NCBI GenBank assembly: GCA_009773515.1
Contig: WSXX01000007.1
Location: 113,227-177,226 of the forward strand
Length of the DNA stretch: 64,000 bases
DNA from: Bacteroidota bacterium
GTDB taxonomy: Bacteria > Bacteroidota > Bacteroidia > Bacteroidales > Lentimicrobiaceae
Direction of reading: 5' to 3'
Part shown: in pieces, positions 16,303-24,981 of the stretch
Numbering within the stretch: the stretch's first letter is position 1
How the letters are laid out: each line of letters opens with the position of its first letter
The notes under the pieces: generated by a model
Databases searched by the model: none
What the model saw: only the letters and a program-made list of their open reading frames with translations
What the model was told of the DNA's origin: nothing
Position numbers and translations under genes: made by a program

Positions 16303-17022
16303 ATGTTCCGCGACGAAAAGGGCTTTCGCCCGACACAACAGATATTTACCGAAGTACCTCCGAAGTACGATATACTCAACCGCATCCTCACTTTAAATCT
16401 TGATGAGGGATGGCGCAGGAAAACCGCAGCAAAGGTATTGGAAAACGAGCCTTCGCGCGTTCTTGATCTATGCTGCGGCACGGCTGATCTGATGATGCAC
16501 ATCGCCAGGAATGCACCCGAAAGCACCGAACTTTATGGACTTGATTTTAGCCATACCATGCTCGCAAGGGCAAATGAGAAAGTTGCCGTTTTCGGTAAAG
16601 ACCGGGTAAAACTGATTCAGGGCGATGCCGGGAAAATGCCTTTTGAGGATAATTTTTTCGATTCAATCGGAATCTCGTTTGGTTTCCGGAATCTTACTTT
16701 CGAAAATCCTGATGCACAGTTGCATATTCAGGAAGTCCTCAGGGTGTTAAAGCCTGGAGGACGTTTTGTGATTGTGGAAACCAGTCAGCCGGAGAATAAA
16801 ATCGTAAGATCGGGGTATCACTTTTACCAGAAATATATTACAGCTCCCATTGGAGGAATGATATCTGGAAACAGACCAGCCTACGATTACCTGGCATATT
16901 CGGCCAATCATTATTATTCAATTCCTGAAATATCAGACGTTTTGCTGAAGTCAGGGTTTCAAAAAGTTACAGGAATACCAATGCTGCTTGGAGCTACTGC
17001 AATTGTAACTGCAATAAAGTAG
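16303..17022 (+). CDS. ubiE: Demethylmenaquinone methyltransferase
   Basis: A 239-residue SAM-dependent methyltransferase of the UbiE/MenG family, which methylates demethylmenaquinone in the last step of menaquinone synthesis. Motifs are FTEVPPKYDILNRILTLNLDEGWRR in spirit (Y-D-x-x-N and W-R-R), SAM motif I VLDLCCGTADLM, SIGISFGFRNLTF and LRVLKPGGRFVIVE, all family signatures. The length is standard. A bacterium with only menaquinone, as usual in this phylum, would use it as MenG. It is monocistronic and faces the reverse-strand kinase gene. Confidence 0.95.
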   Translation: MFRDEKGFRPTQQIFTEVPPKYDILNRILTLNLDEGWRRKTAAKVLENEPSRVLDLCCGTADLMMHIARNAPESTELYGLDFSHTMLARANEKVAVFGKDRVKLIQGDAGKMPFEDNFFDSIGISFGFRNLTFENPDAQLHIQEVLRVLKPGGRFVIVETSQPENKIVRSGYHFYQKYITAPIGGMISGNRPAYDYLAYSANHYYSIPEISDVLLKSGFQKVTGIPMLLGATAIVTAIK

Positions 17023-17080
17023 TTTTTGGTTTTCAGCTAATGTCTGGAAAAACAGTAATCAGATTTTCATTACAATCTTC

Positions 17081-17767
17081 TCAGATCATTTTGCGTTCTT
17101 CCATAAGAGTAACAACCAAACGGGCTATTTCCCTGTGCGTGACTTTGCTGCAGTTGAATCCGACATCGAACAGCCCGTCAATATCCTGAGTACCTTTCAT
17201 GTAATCGCGGTAAAGTTTATACCTTTTATGATCGGTTGAAGCTACATGTTTAAATGCATCTTCACGTGAGAGTTTGTGCCTCGACATCACAGAGTCGAGC
17301 CGCCAGGTTACCGGAGCTGTAAGCTTAATATGCAGACCGTTGGGTAATCCGCGGGTTATTGCGGCCCCAGCTCTTCCTACAATAATTACATTCCCTTGCA
17401 TTGCAAAAGAATTTACAACTGTAGCAATAGTCTGCCTGATCTTTCTGTCACTTTTGTAGTACTTTGCCGATGCGGCATCAAAAATTTCATCCAGCATATT
17501 GCGGTTTTCATCCGAAACTACGCTCTCAATCTTTTCAGGATGGATTTTCAATTCATTGGCTGTTTCCTGCAGAATTTCTTTGTTAACCATCTGCCAGTAA
17601 ATACCCTTTCGGGAAATTTCTTTAATTATGTATTCTGACAGGAGGTTTGCCTGGCACCCAAATTCACGCGAAATGGTAATGAATGGTTTACCGATGCCAT
17701 TATCGACCTTATTGTCTGCTTCTGCTTCAAAAGCATTGAGCAGCGTTTTAATAAGTAGATTATCCAT
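17081..17767 (-). CDS. Cytidylate kinase-like family protein
   Basis: A 228-residue P-loop-like protein of the cytidylate-kinase-like group (PF13189 type). It begins the conserved core with FITISREFGCQANLLSEYI, in which the S-R-E-F-G-C segment replaces a classical Walker A. Further features are VIIVGRAGAAITRG and LHIKLTAPVTWRLDSVM. Family members are common in Bacteroidetes and poorly characterised; nucleotide monophosphate phosphorylation is presumed. It is transcribed alone and converges with ubiE. Confidence 0.85.
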   Translation of the reverse strand: MDNLLIKTLLNAFEAEADNKVDNGIGKPFITISREFGCQANLLSEYIIKEISRKGIYWQMVNKEILQETANELKIHPEKIESVVSDENRNMLDEIFDAASAKYYKSDRKIRQTIATVVNSFAMQGNVIIVGRAGAAITRGLPNGLHIKLTAPVTWRLDSVMSRHKLSREDAFKHVASTDHKRYKLYRDYMKGTQDIDGLFDVGFNCSKVTHREIARLVVTLMEERKMI

Positions 17768-18111
17768 ATCTGATTGTTTTTGGGATTATACATATAGAAA
17801 CAGAATCAAAGCAATTATGTTAAGGTAAAAGGTAAAATAATGCAGAAATTCGATTGAGCAGAACCTGAAAACCTCTCTGTTGTGAATAATACAAACACAG
17901 CACAGGTATAGAAATCAAACAGAAATGCACGCATTTATTTGACTCCATGAATAACATGGTCAAAGAGAATGTAATCTGTAAATTTAATGGAACAGATCAA
18001 CTGATCGATCCAAAAAATCAATCAGCTGGTTCAGATTTGAAAATTCAGGATGGATCAGTAAGTCGATTAAAACGGTTCTGAATTTTACGGAACCTCAACC
18101 ACAACAATCCT
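17768..18111. other. Intergenic region between the kinase-like gene and porZ
   Basis: There is no gene and no recognisable RNA, repeat or terminator in these 344 bases. They hold the promoter of the kinase-like gene and the 3' end of the porZ transcript. Confidence 0.5.
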
Positions 18112-20442
18112 TTAGTTGATAAACATGATTTTTGTGACCTTGGTTTTTGAACCGTCAGTATTGGTAACATAAACGAGATAAACGCCTGTTTTAACCCTGT
18201 CGCCACTGTAATTCAAACCATTCCACAATGCCTGTCCGCCTTCGCTCATGGTTGAAAACACTATATTACCACTTATGTCAGTAATCTTAACGCTTGAGCC
18301 TTCAACCAAACCCCGGATTGCGATGCTACCGTTGTAACTTTCGCGAACCGGATTTGGGAACACCACAATATCTTTCAGATCAATCTGAGGAGGAACCGAT
18401 TCGCTGCGGTAAGAAATTACACCAGATGAAGTTCCGAAAAATACTTCTCCTGCATCGTTGATGGTAATATCAGTAATAGAATTACTTAATAGCGGGCTGT
18501 TTTCTTCGGTAAAGTGAAGAATCTCTTTTGTGCCATCTGCCGACATAAGAAATACGCCTGCTCTGTCGGTTCCGAACCATTTGCGGTTTGAACCATCAAC
18601 AGCGATTGATGTAACTGATTCTGTTTCGAGAAGATATTGTCCGTAGCCATCCTGTTCGATCAGAATACGTTGTGCATCAAAATTCTGGGATCCGAAAACA
18701 TTGTCAGGCGAATAAAATACTGCCACACCTTCGTTGGTACCAATCCACACCAATCCATCTCTGTCGGTTGCCATGCATTGAACAAAAGATCCGGGAAGAT
18801 TACCATTTCCGACTGCCGAAGTAAGGCGTTTCACTTTATCATCAGCAGTAGTCTCGGTGTTATTATCATTAAATACAATCAGCGCATGATCGCGTGGCAT
18901 AAGCCATTTCTGATTGCTTTTATCAACCATAACACGGCCCATATCCACGCCGGTTGCAGCTGAACCAAGATTGAATGATTGCCAGGTACCGCTGCTGCGT
19001 TTAACAGAAAGTACAGATGGTGCACTTGAATTTGTTACCCACATATTATTCTGATCATCAAAAGCAATTCCACCAATGCCAATCCATGTATTTTCAAAGG
19101 TTGCACCTTCCAGGCTGCTGTTTTCGCTGATAAATTGCTGACTGAACTCTCCGTTTACGTATTCAAGAAGTCCGTAACCCCAGGTTCCCAGATATACCCG
19201 GCTGCTGTTTGAAGGATCAACAGCTACACTCAGAATATCACGTAGTTCGCTGAGAAAAGGATCCTGTTTATTGTTGATCGTTTTCCATTGTCCGTTCATG
19301 AACCCGGTAAATCTTGCTTGCCTGTAAAGTCCGCCATATGATGAATTTCTGCCTCCGGGAACAATCCACACATCATTTCCACCTGATGACATTGCATATA
19401 CATCCGGAAAATCGGGACCATCGGGCAGAAACTTTTCAGTTCCTGTTGTTGGTGAAATTTTCGTAAGTCCTTCAAATTCATCGGCTATCCACATGTTATT
19501 ATCACTATCAAGAAAAGCATCCTTAGGAAAGATATTGCCCGGATTGTAGGAGTAATACCTGTAATTCAGCACACCATCAGGTTTATAGGTATCAACAGCA
19601 AGATTATTGCAAACAACCAGTAGGTTATTGAAAACCTTCATACTAAAACGATTTGAAGTGTTGGCTTCATCAAATTTCTGCCATTCGCCGTTAATTTTCA
19701 CAAACATTGCATCCGTAGAATAGGATGGCCCTTTTTTGTTGATGTATATCCGGTTATTTAGCGCTGCTATATGATTAAAAGGTCCTGAAGGAAGAATAAA
19801 AGCGGTTTCGCGGGTCCATTCGGCAAAATTAGCCAGATTCGATCCGTAAAAAGAAGCGTAATAAATTCCTCCGTCTGAAGCTGCATATATTATTGAATCA
19901 GCAGGATTATAGGCAATATCATTCACATTTACTGCACTTCCCTGACTACCTATGTAGTAAATGGGCTCAGGAAATTCTTCCTTTTCAATGTCAAGCACCA
20001 CAATTCCAAACCCGCAGGAGAGGTAGGCTCTTTCCCCGATAAATGTTATCCGGTTTATTGTTTTGTTCCCAAGTATGGGTTTGCGTTTGATATCCGACAG
20101 ATTGATAATTTTTCCATCTTTAATCAAATCAATATTCGCATTGGTGTAAGCTATCACAAGGGTTTTAGTCGCAGCATTATATGCCATATGACTAATGCCA
20201 ACATCGCTTAATCCGTTTATTTTATTGAGCCTGTTCAGACTGTTATCGGTCTTGTCAAAATAAAAAAGGCTGTAAGGAGTAGCTGCGTAGACTAAATTCT
20301 CGCCCTCAGCAATAGCAATAACTTTTCGGTAAGGAAGATGATCGCGCCATTCGCCGATACCAATTTCCTGTCCGGTTACTTTCAGAACCGGAAAGCTCAA
20401 CAGAACCAGAATAACTATAGCTGGGAATAATAATTTTTTCAT
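18112..20442 (-). CDS. porZ: Type IX secretion system protein PorZ
   Basis: A 776-residue protein with a signal peptide ending near TGQE. The mature start GEWRDHLPYRKVIAIAEGEN, the segments YAATPYSLFYFD and NRLNKINGLSDVGIS, and two seven-bladed beta-propellers (repeats such as VWIGTNEGVAVFYSPD and KWFGTDRAGVFLMS) match PorZ. The C-terminal 80 residues form a type A sorting domain (VVFPNPVRESYNGSIAIRG to the end). In Porphyromonas gingivalis PorZ is a 776-residue surface protein that, with PorU, attaches T9SS cargo to anionic lipopolysaccharide. The same length and order support the call. Its presence means the T9SS attachment complex operates in this organism. Confidence 0.88.
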   Translation of the reverse strand: MKKLLFPAIVILVLLSFPVLKVTGQEIGIGEWRDHLPYRKVIAIAEGENLVYAATPYSLFYFDKTDNSLNRLNKINGLSDVGISHMAYNAATKTLVIAYTNANIDLIKDGKIINLSDIKRKPILGNKTINRITFIGERAYLSCGFGIVVLDIEKEEFPEPIYYIGSQGSAVNVNDIAYNPADSIIYAASDGGIYYASFYGSNLANFAEWTRETAFILPSGPFNHIAALNNRIYINKKGPSYSTDAMFVKINGEWQKFDEANTSNRFSMKVFNNLLVVCNNLAVDTYKPDGVLNYRYYSYNPGNIFPKDAFLDSDNNMWIADEFEGLTKISPTTGTEKFLPDGPDFPDVYAMSSGGNDVWIVPGGRNSSYGGLYRQARFTGFMNGQWKTINNKQDPFLSELRDILSVAVDPSNSSRVYLGTWGYGLLEYVNGEFSQQFISENSSLEGATFENTWIGIGGIAFDDQNNMWVTNSSAPSVLSVKRSSGTWQSFNLGSAATGVDMGRVMVDKSNQKWLMPRDHALIVFNDNNTETTADDKVKRLTSAVGNGNLPGSFVQCMATDRDGLVWIGTNEGVAVFYSPDNVFGSQNFDAQRILIEQDGYGQYLLETESVTSIAVDGSNRKWFGTDRAGVFLMSADGTKEILHFTEENSPLLSNSITDITINDAGEVFFGTSSGVISYRSESVPPQIDLKDIVVFPNPVRESYNGSIAIRGLVEGSSVKITDISGNIVFSTMSEGGQALWNGLNYSGDRVKTGVYLVYVTNTDGSKTKVTKIMFIN

Positions 20443-20644
20443 TTTCAGTAAATTTGATTTTTGAGCTTTTGCCCGGGCTCATATTAAACTGCAATTTTAA
20501 CAATTTATTGTTGAATTGTTTTGCTTAGTTGCGTATTTTTACGAATCAACTGCTTATTATTTCTCAGAAAGGATGCTGGTTTATCAGAATTTTTGTGTCT
20601 TAACCTAAGACTTTCCTTTTTCATTTCTGAAACTTAAATCCAAA

Positions 20645-21280
20645 ATGGATATTAGAGACCACAAACCTGATCATTTTGTTTTTTCGACTTTGCATCCCAA
20701 AAACATGACATGCAGCTGCTGTATGCAGATAATCACTCAGTTAATGGAAGCTGCCGGTGCTAAAATAAAAGAGATTCAATTAGGAAAGATTGATTTTTTG
20801 TATGATCCGATGCTGCATAACAAGGCTTTTTACATTGATTTGCTGACTGCAAACGGATTCGAACCTGCCATAACCCGCGACGATCAGCTGGTTGATAGAA
20901 TCAAAAGTGCGGTAATTGAGCTTATTCATAAAGCCGGAAATGTTAATTCAATCATCCGGAATTCAGATTATCTCGTTGAGCGCATTGGCTTATCGTATAC
21001 CTATTTATCTGCCTTATTTTCAAAAGTTGAGCACATTACACTCGAAAAATACATTATTCTCCATAAAATAGAAAAAGCTAAGGAGTTGATTGATTATGAT
21101 GAACTTACCCTGAGTGAAATCGCCATTCAGCTCGGATATAGTTCTGTTCATTACCTTTCCAATCAGTTCAGGCAGGTTACCGGGGTTTCAGTAACCGAAT
21201 ACAGAAAATCTGACCTGAAAAGAATTCCACTTGATTTGATAGGGAAAATTGAGCAAAGAAATTCAGGTGCAATTGAGTAA
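20645..21280 (+). CDS. AraC-family regulator with N-terminal HMA-like metal-binding domain
   Basis: A 211-residue protein. Residues 15-80 resemble a heavy-metal-associated (HMA) fold: HPKNMTCSCCMQIITQLMEAAG, a beta strand with a C-x-C-C cluster, then KIKEIQLGKIDFLYDP. Residues of about 125-200 are an AraC helix-turn-helix pair (LVERIGLSYTYLSALFSK and LSEIAIQLGYSSVHYLSNQF). HMA-AraC fusions in Bacteroidetes often sit near copper or heavy-metal pumps; none is here. It could sense a metal or thiol signal and control a distant gene. It is divergent from porZ, which could be a target by position only. Confidence 0.82.
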   Translation: MDIRDHKPDHFVFSTLHPKNMTCSCCMQIITQLMEAAGAKIKEIQLGKIDFLYDPMLHNKAFYIDLLTANGFEPAITRDDQLVDRIKSAVIELIHKAGNVNSIIRNSDYLVERIGLSYTYLSALFSKVEHITLEKYIILHKIEKAKELIDYDELTLSEIAIQLGYSSVHYLSNQFRQVTGVSVTEYRKSDLKRIPLDLIGKIEQRNSGAIE

Positions 21281-21368
21281 GTAAGATTGTAGCTATAACT
21301 CGTTGCTTTACAATGAAATATAATTAAACATCAACTGATCTGCAGCAAATAGGCAATCATCTGCCAAT

Positions 21369-22748
21369 TTACTCTTTCATAATTTTGATATTGAATTTTT
21401 TCATCCGTCTGATGAGCGAATCGCGGGAGATGCCCAGCATTTTGGCAGCCATCACCTGATTGTAACCACATTCGTTAAGTGCTGCAAGAATCATATTTTG
21501 CTCCTGTTCTTCAAGATTGAGCACAATGGCTTTTGTTGATTTTCCACCTTTTTTGTCGGAGAACTGAAAATCTATGGGACTCAGGGTTTGCGTATTACAG
21601 AATATCATTGCTCGTTCAACCATATTCCTGAGTTCGCGCACATTGCCCGGAAAATCGTATTCCTTTATGGTTTCGGTAAGTTGTGAGCTTATTTTCGGAA
21701 TGGCTTTATTTAGTTTTCCTGCAAAGAAATTTACAAAATATCTGAGCAGAGGTTCAATATCTTCGGGCCTTTCGCGCAGAGGCGGGATATTGATGGTGAG
21801 GGTATTTAACCTGTGGAAAAGGTCGAGCCTGAATTGTCTGCTTTCGATAAGATTCTCAACATTGTGATTGGTAGCGGCAATAATCCGGAACTCTACCTGT
21901 ATCTCCTCATTTCCTCCCACTTTTTTAATCTTTTTTTCTTCAATTGCCCGAAGCAATTTCGCCTGCAGCGCAAATGGCATATCAGCTATTTCGTCAAGAA
22001 AAAGAGTTCCTCCGTTGGCTACTTCGAAATAACCTTTTTTATCATTAATAGCACCGGTAAATGAGCCTTTTACATGCCCGAAGAATTCGCTTTCGAGCAG
22101 CGAATCAGAAACTGCACTGCTGTTGACTGCACAAAAAGTATGGTTTCGCTGTTCGCTGGCATAGTGAATAATGCGGGCAATAATTTCTTTACCGGTGCCA
22201 CTTTCGCCGGTAATGAGGACATTCGTATTGGGATATTTAGCTGCTGTGCTGGCCAGCTCAAGCACCTGTCGTATGGGGCGGCTTTCTCCGATAAAGTTAC
22301 GGTCGATCATTCGCTCCAGTTCTGAAGATATCAGTGAGTGCTGATCCTGAATTTCACGAAACTGCCGGTATAGCTTCAGATATTTTTCTGTACGCTCAAT
22401 GGCAAGCTGTATGTCAATGTGCCGGAATGGTTTTCTCAGATAATCAATTGCGCCATCGCGCATGGCCTGTATTACAGTGTCCATATCACCATGCCCCGAA
22501 ATAATAATCACTTCCATTGAAGGATAAAGCTTCCTGACCTGAATAAGTATGTCAAGTCCACTCATGCCCGGAAGCCTGATGTCAAGAATCATCAGATCGT
22601 AAGGTCTGCGCCTGAGACTTTCAAAACCCTCTCCGGGTGTATTTGCTGTATATACTTCAAAATCGCGAAGTACGAGAAACTCTTTCAGTTCGTCTGCAAA
22701 ATCGGTTTCGTCATCGAGTATCAGTACCCTTAATTTCATTTTAGCCAT
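21369..22748 (-). CDS. Sigma-54-dependent response regulator (NtrC type)
   Basis: A 459-residue three-domain activator. The receiver domain (1-125) has the acidic pair LILDDETDF, phospho-acceptor D in LMILDIRLPG and K in YLRKPF. The sigma-54 AAA+ domain (about 150-380) has Walker A GESGTGKEII, the sigma-54 contact loop GSFTGA (GAFTGA variant) and Walker B GTLFLDEIADM. A Fis-type helix-turn-helix ends the protein (ALNECGYNQVMAAKMLGISRDSL). It activates sigma-54 promoters when phosphorylated. An ATG at 22739 is an alternative start. It lies 16 bases after the hybrid kinase gene, so the two form a two-component pair. Confidence 0.93.
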   Translation of the reverse strand: MAKMKLRVLILDDETDFADELKEFLVLRDFEVYTANTPGEGFESLRRRPYDLMILDIRLPGMSGLDILIQVRKLYPSMEVIIISGHGDMDTVIQAMRDGAIDYLRKPFRHIDIQLAIERTEKYLKLYRQFREIQDQHSLISSELERMIDRNFIGESRPIRQVLELASTAAKYPNTNVLITGESGTGKEIIARIIHYASEQRNHTFCAVNSSAVSDSLLESEFFGHVKGSFTGAINDKKGYFEVANGGTLFLDEIADMPFALQAKLLRAIEEKKIKKVGGNEEIQVEFRIIAATNHNVENLIESRQFRLDLFHRLNTLTINIPPLRERPEDIEPLLRYFVNFFAGKLNKAIPKISSQLTETIKEYDFPGNVRELRNMVERAMIFCNTQTLSPIDFQFSDKKGGKSTKAIVLNLEEQEQNMILAALNECGYNQVMAAKMLGISRDSLIRRMKKFNIKIMKE

Positions 22749-22764
22749 GATATCCGGTATTGGT

Positions 22765-24822
22765 TTATTTATCCGCAGTCTTTAAGTTTCGGTGAAATAT
22801 CAATGAAACAGTAGTACCATTTCCAGGTTCGCTGCTGAAATTGATTTCTCCATCATGCTCCCTGATTATTCCATATGAAATGGCTAGTCCCAGTCCGGTT
22901 CCTTTTCCAGGTTCTTTGGTAGTGTAGAATGGAGCTGTAATATGTTCAAGATGCTCTGAAGGTATTCCATTCCCGTTGTCGGTGACTTTGATTTCAATTT
23001 TTTCCTGATTCCCTGAACTTAAAATGTCAATGGTTTGGGTAAATGGCACTTTTATCTGTTGTTTCTTTTCTTCAAGTGCATCCCTCGAATTGGAAAGCAG
23101 ATTAAGGATTACCTGTTCCATCTTATATGTGTTCCCATTGATGGAAACATCCTGATCCGGTGAGAGCCTGGTGTTAATTTCAATGCCTTGATTCTTGAAC
23201 TGCTCATTTACAAGTGATAAAGCATTGGTAATACTTTCGTTGAGACTGAAAATAGAACTGATGCAGTCGTCATTGCTTCTTGAGAAGGTTCTTACATGAT
23301 CAATTATGGTTCTCATGCGGTGAATGCCCTCAAATATTTTGCGCGACTTTTCCTTTATATAATTTTCATCTGCCTGTTTGGATGAAATGGCATGCATCAG
23401 GTTGTCGATTCCAAAGGAGATGGTGTTTAGCGGCTGGTTGATTTCGTGTGCGATTCCTGTTGCCATTTCACCTATTCCTACCATTCTTTCGGTATGAATC
23501 AGATGCTTTTCCATATCGCGGGTTGCAGTAATGTCGGAACAAAAGATCAGATAATTTCCATCCGGAAGTCTTACACTTTCGGCCCTTATGATCAGGTTTG
23601 ATTTCCCAATTGTTACAATAAATTCTGCCTGATTCCTTTCTCCGTAAATCAGTCCTGTGAATTTTGGAAACTGACCTGAAAGCTTTTCAGGATCAAGCAA
23701 TTCATTTAGAGACCGGAGTTGTATTTCATGGGCACTTAAGCCAAAAAGAAGTGACGAAACAGCATTTGATTCCAGAATCTTACCGCTAGCATCCACAACC
23801 AGAATACCATTGGGCGCATTTTCAATGTAACTGCGGTATTTCAGCTCACTTTTTTCAAGGGCAATTCTTGTGGCTGCTCTTTCAAGTGCATTTCCGGTAA
23901 TGGTTCCAAAAACTCCAAGAGAATAAATATCCTGGGGTTCGAGAAGATCAAGCTCTGTACAACCTCTTATCAGAATACAGCCATAAGGTTTTTCCGACAG
24001 ATTTACAGGAATTGCAACACTCTTTTCGTCGTTGCCGGTTTCCAATCCCTTGCCGGGACTATACCAATGATTTTCAAGGGTAAGAAAATGAATCAGAATA
24101 TTGCTGCTGTCTCTTTTTGAGAAAAGTTCCTGAATAAATGGACCGGCAGGTGTCGGAATTTCAATGCTGGCATTGCCTGCTGATGAAATAAGATTTCCTG
24201 GTTTCTGATCTCCGATGGTAAAGTATGAAGCATCATTGGCATTCAGCAGCTGTGCAAGATCAATCAACATAAACTGAATAGAACTATCCGGATCAAATTT
24301 TCCTGAGAATCTTGCTGATGCCAAAGAAACTATACGTTCAAGCTGATACCTGAACAAAAGGGTTTGTTCGGCTTTCTGATATCGGGCAACACTTTCCTTC
24401 AATGCAAGACTGGTGTGTTGGATTTCTCTGTTTTGCTGATGAATTTTCAGAAACATTCTTACTTTCCCCAGCAAAACTTCATTCTGAAAAGGTTTGGTCA
24501 GATAATCAACTGCTCCGGCCTGATATCCCTGAACAATGCTGCGCTGATCATACATTATTGCAGAAATGAAAATAATTGGTGTAAGAAGATTATTCTCCTG
24601 CATCCTGATACGTTCAGCTACTTCGATTCCATTCATACCAGGCATTGACACATCGAGAATGATGATTGCCAGTTCGTTAACTGCTGATATTTCTATGGCT
24701 TCGGGACCTGAAGTTGACTTTAATATGGTGGCATTCTCCTTTCTCAGGACTGTCTCCAAAAGAATAAGATTTACCTCGATATCATCAACAATAAGGATTT
24801 TGGGTTTTTCGGAACCGGCCAT
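22765..24822 (-). CDS. Hybrid sensor histidine kinase with N-terminal receiver domain
   Basis: A 685-residue cytoplasmic protein without transmembrane segments. In order: a receiver domain (ILIVDDIEVNLIL to about 125, phospho-acceptor aspartate in IIILDVSMPG), a GAF-like region (170-320), a PAS domain (330-440, SYIENAPNGILVVDASGKIL), and the HisKA phospho-acceptor helix IAHEINQPLNTISFGI. The HATPase catalytic domain has EQVILNLLSNSRDALEE (N box), DNGNGIP (G1) and GKGTGLGLAISYGI (G2). Receiver-first architecture is typical of regulators that modulate their own kinase. It is co-transcribed with the sigma-54 regulator downstream. The signal is unknown. Confidence 0.93.
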   Translation of the reverse strand: MAGSEKPKILIVDDIEVNLILLETVLRKENATILKSTSGPEAIEISAVNELAIIILDVSMPGMNGIEVAERIRMQENNLLTPIIFISAIMYDQRSIVQGYQAGAVDYLTKPFQNEVLLGKVRMFLKIHQQNREIQHTSLALKESVARYQKAEQTLLFRYQLERIVSLASARFSGKFDPDSSIQFMLIDLAQLLNANDASYFTIGDQKPGNLISSAGNASIEIPTPAGPFIQELFSKRDSSNILIHFLTLENHWYSPGKGLETGNDEKSVAIPVNLSEKPYGCILIRGCTELDLLEPQDIYSLGVFGTITGNALERAATRIALEKSELKYRSYIENAPNGILVVDASGKILESNAVSSLLFGLSAHEIQLRSLNELLDPEKLSGQFPKFTGLIYGERNQAEFIVTIGKSNLIIRAESVRLPDGNYLIFCSDITATRDMEKHLIHTERMVGIGEMATGIAHEINQPLNTISFGIDNLMHAISSKQADENYIKEKSRKIFEGIHRMRTIIDHVRTFSRSNDDCISSIFSLNESITNALSLVNEQFKNQGIEINTRLSPDQDVSINGNTYKMEQVILNLLSNSRDALEEKKQQIKVPFTQTIDILSSGNQEKIEIKVTDNGNGIPSEHLEHITAPFYTTKEPGKGTGLGLAISYGIIREHDGEINFSSEPGNGTTVSLIFHRNLKTADK

Positions 24823-24935
24823 TTGAGTGTTTTATTCTTTAAGATTGAAACCCTGAAAACTACTTTTAGTTTTAAAGCTAAAGTAATAATTTAATTGATT
24901 GATGCTGCATTTGTAATCAAGTGTCGTTAAAATGA

Positions 24936-24964
24936 AAAAAGCCCGCTTTTCGGGCGGGCTTTTA
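24936..24964 (-). terminator. Intrinsic terminator of the first C25 peptidase gene
   Basis: The stem aaaagcccgc / gcgggctttt has a short loop. On the reverse strand it is followed by a T-run. It lies 18 bases past the stop of the C25 gene and may also serve the other strand. Confidence 0.8.
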
Positions 24965-24981
24965 TTTCAGTATAACCTGAG

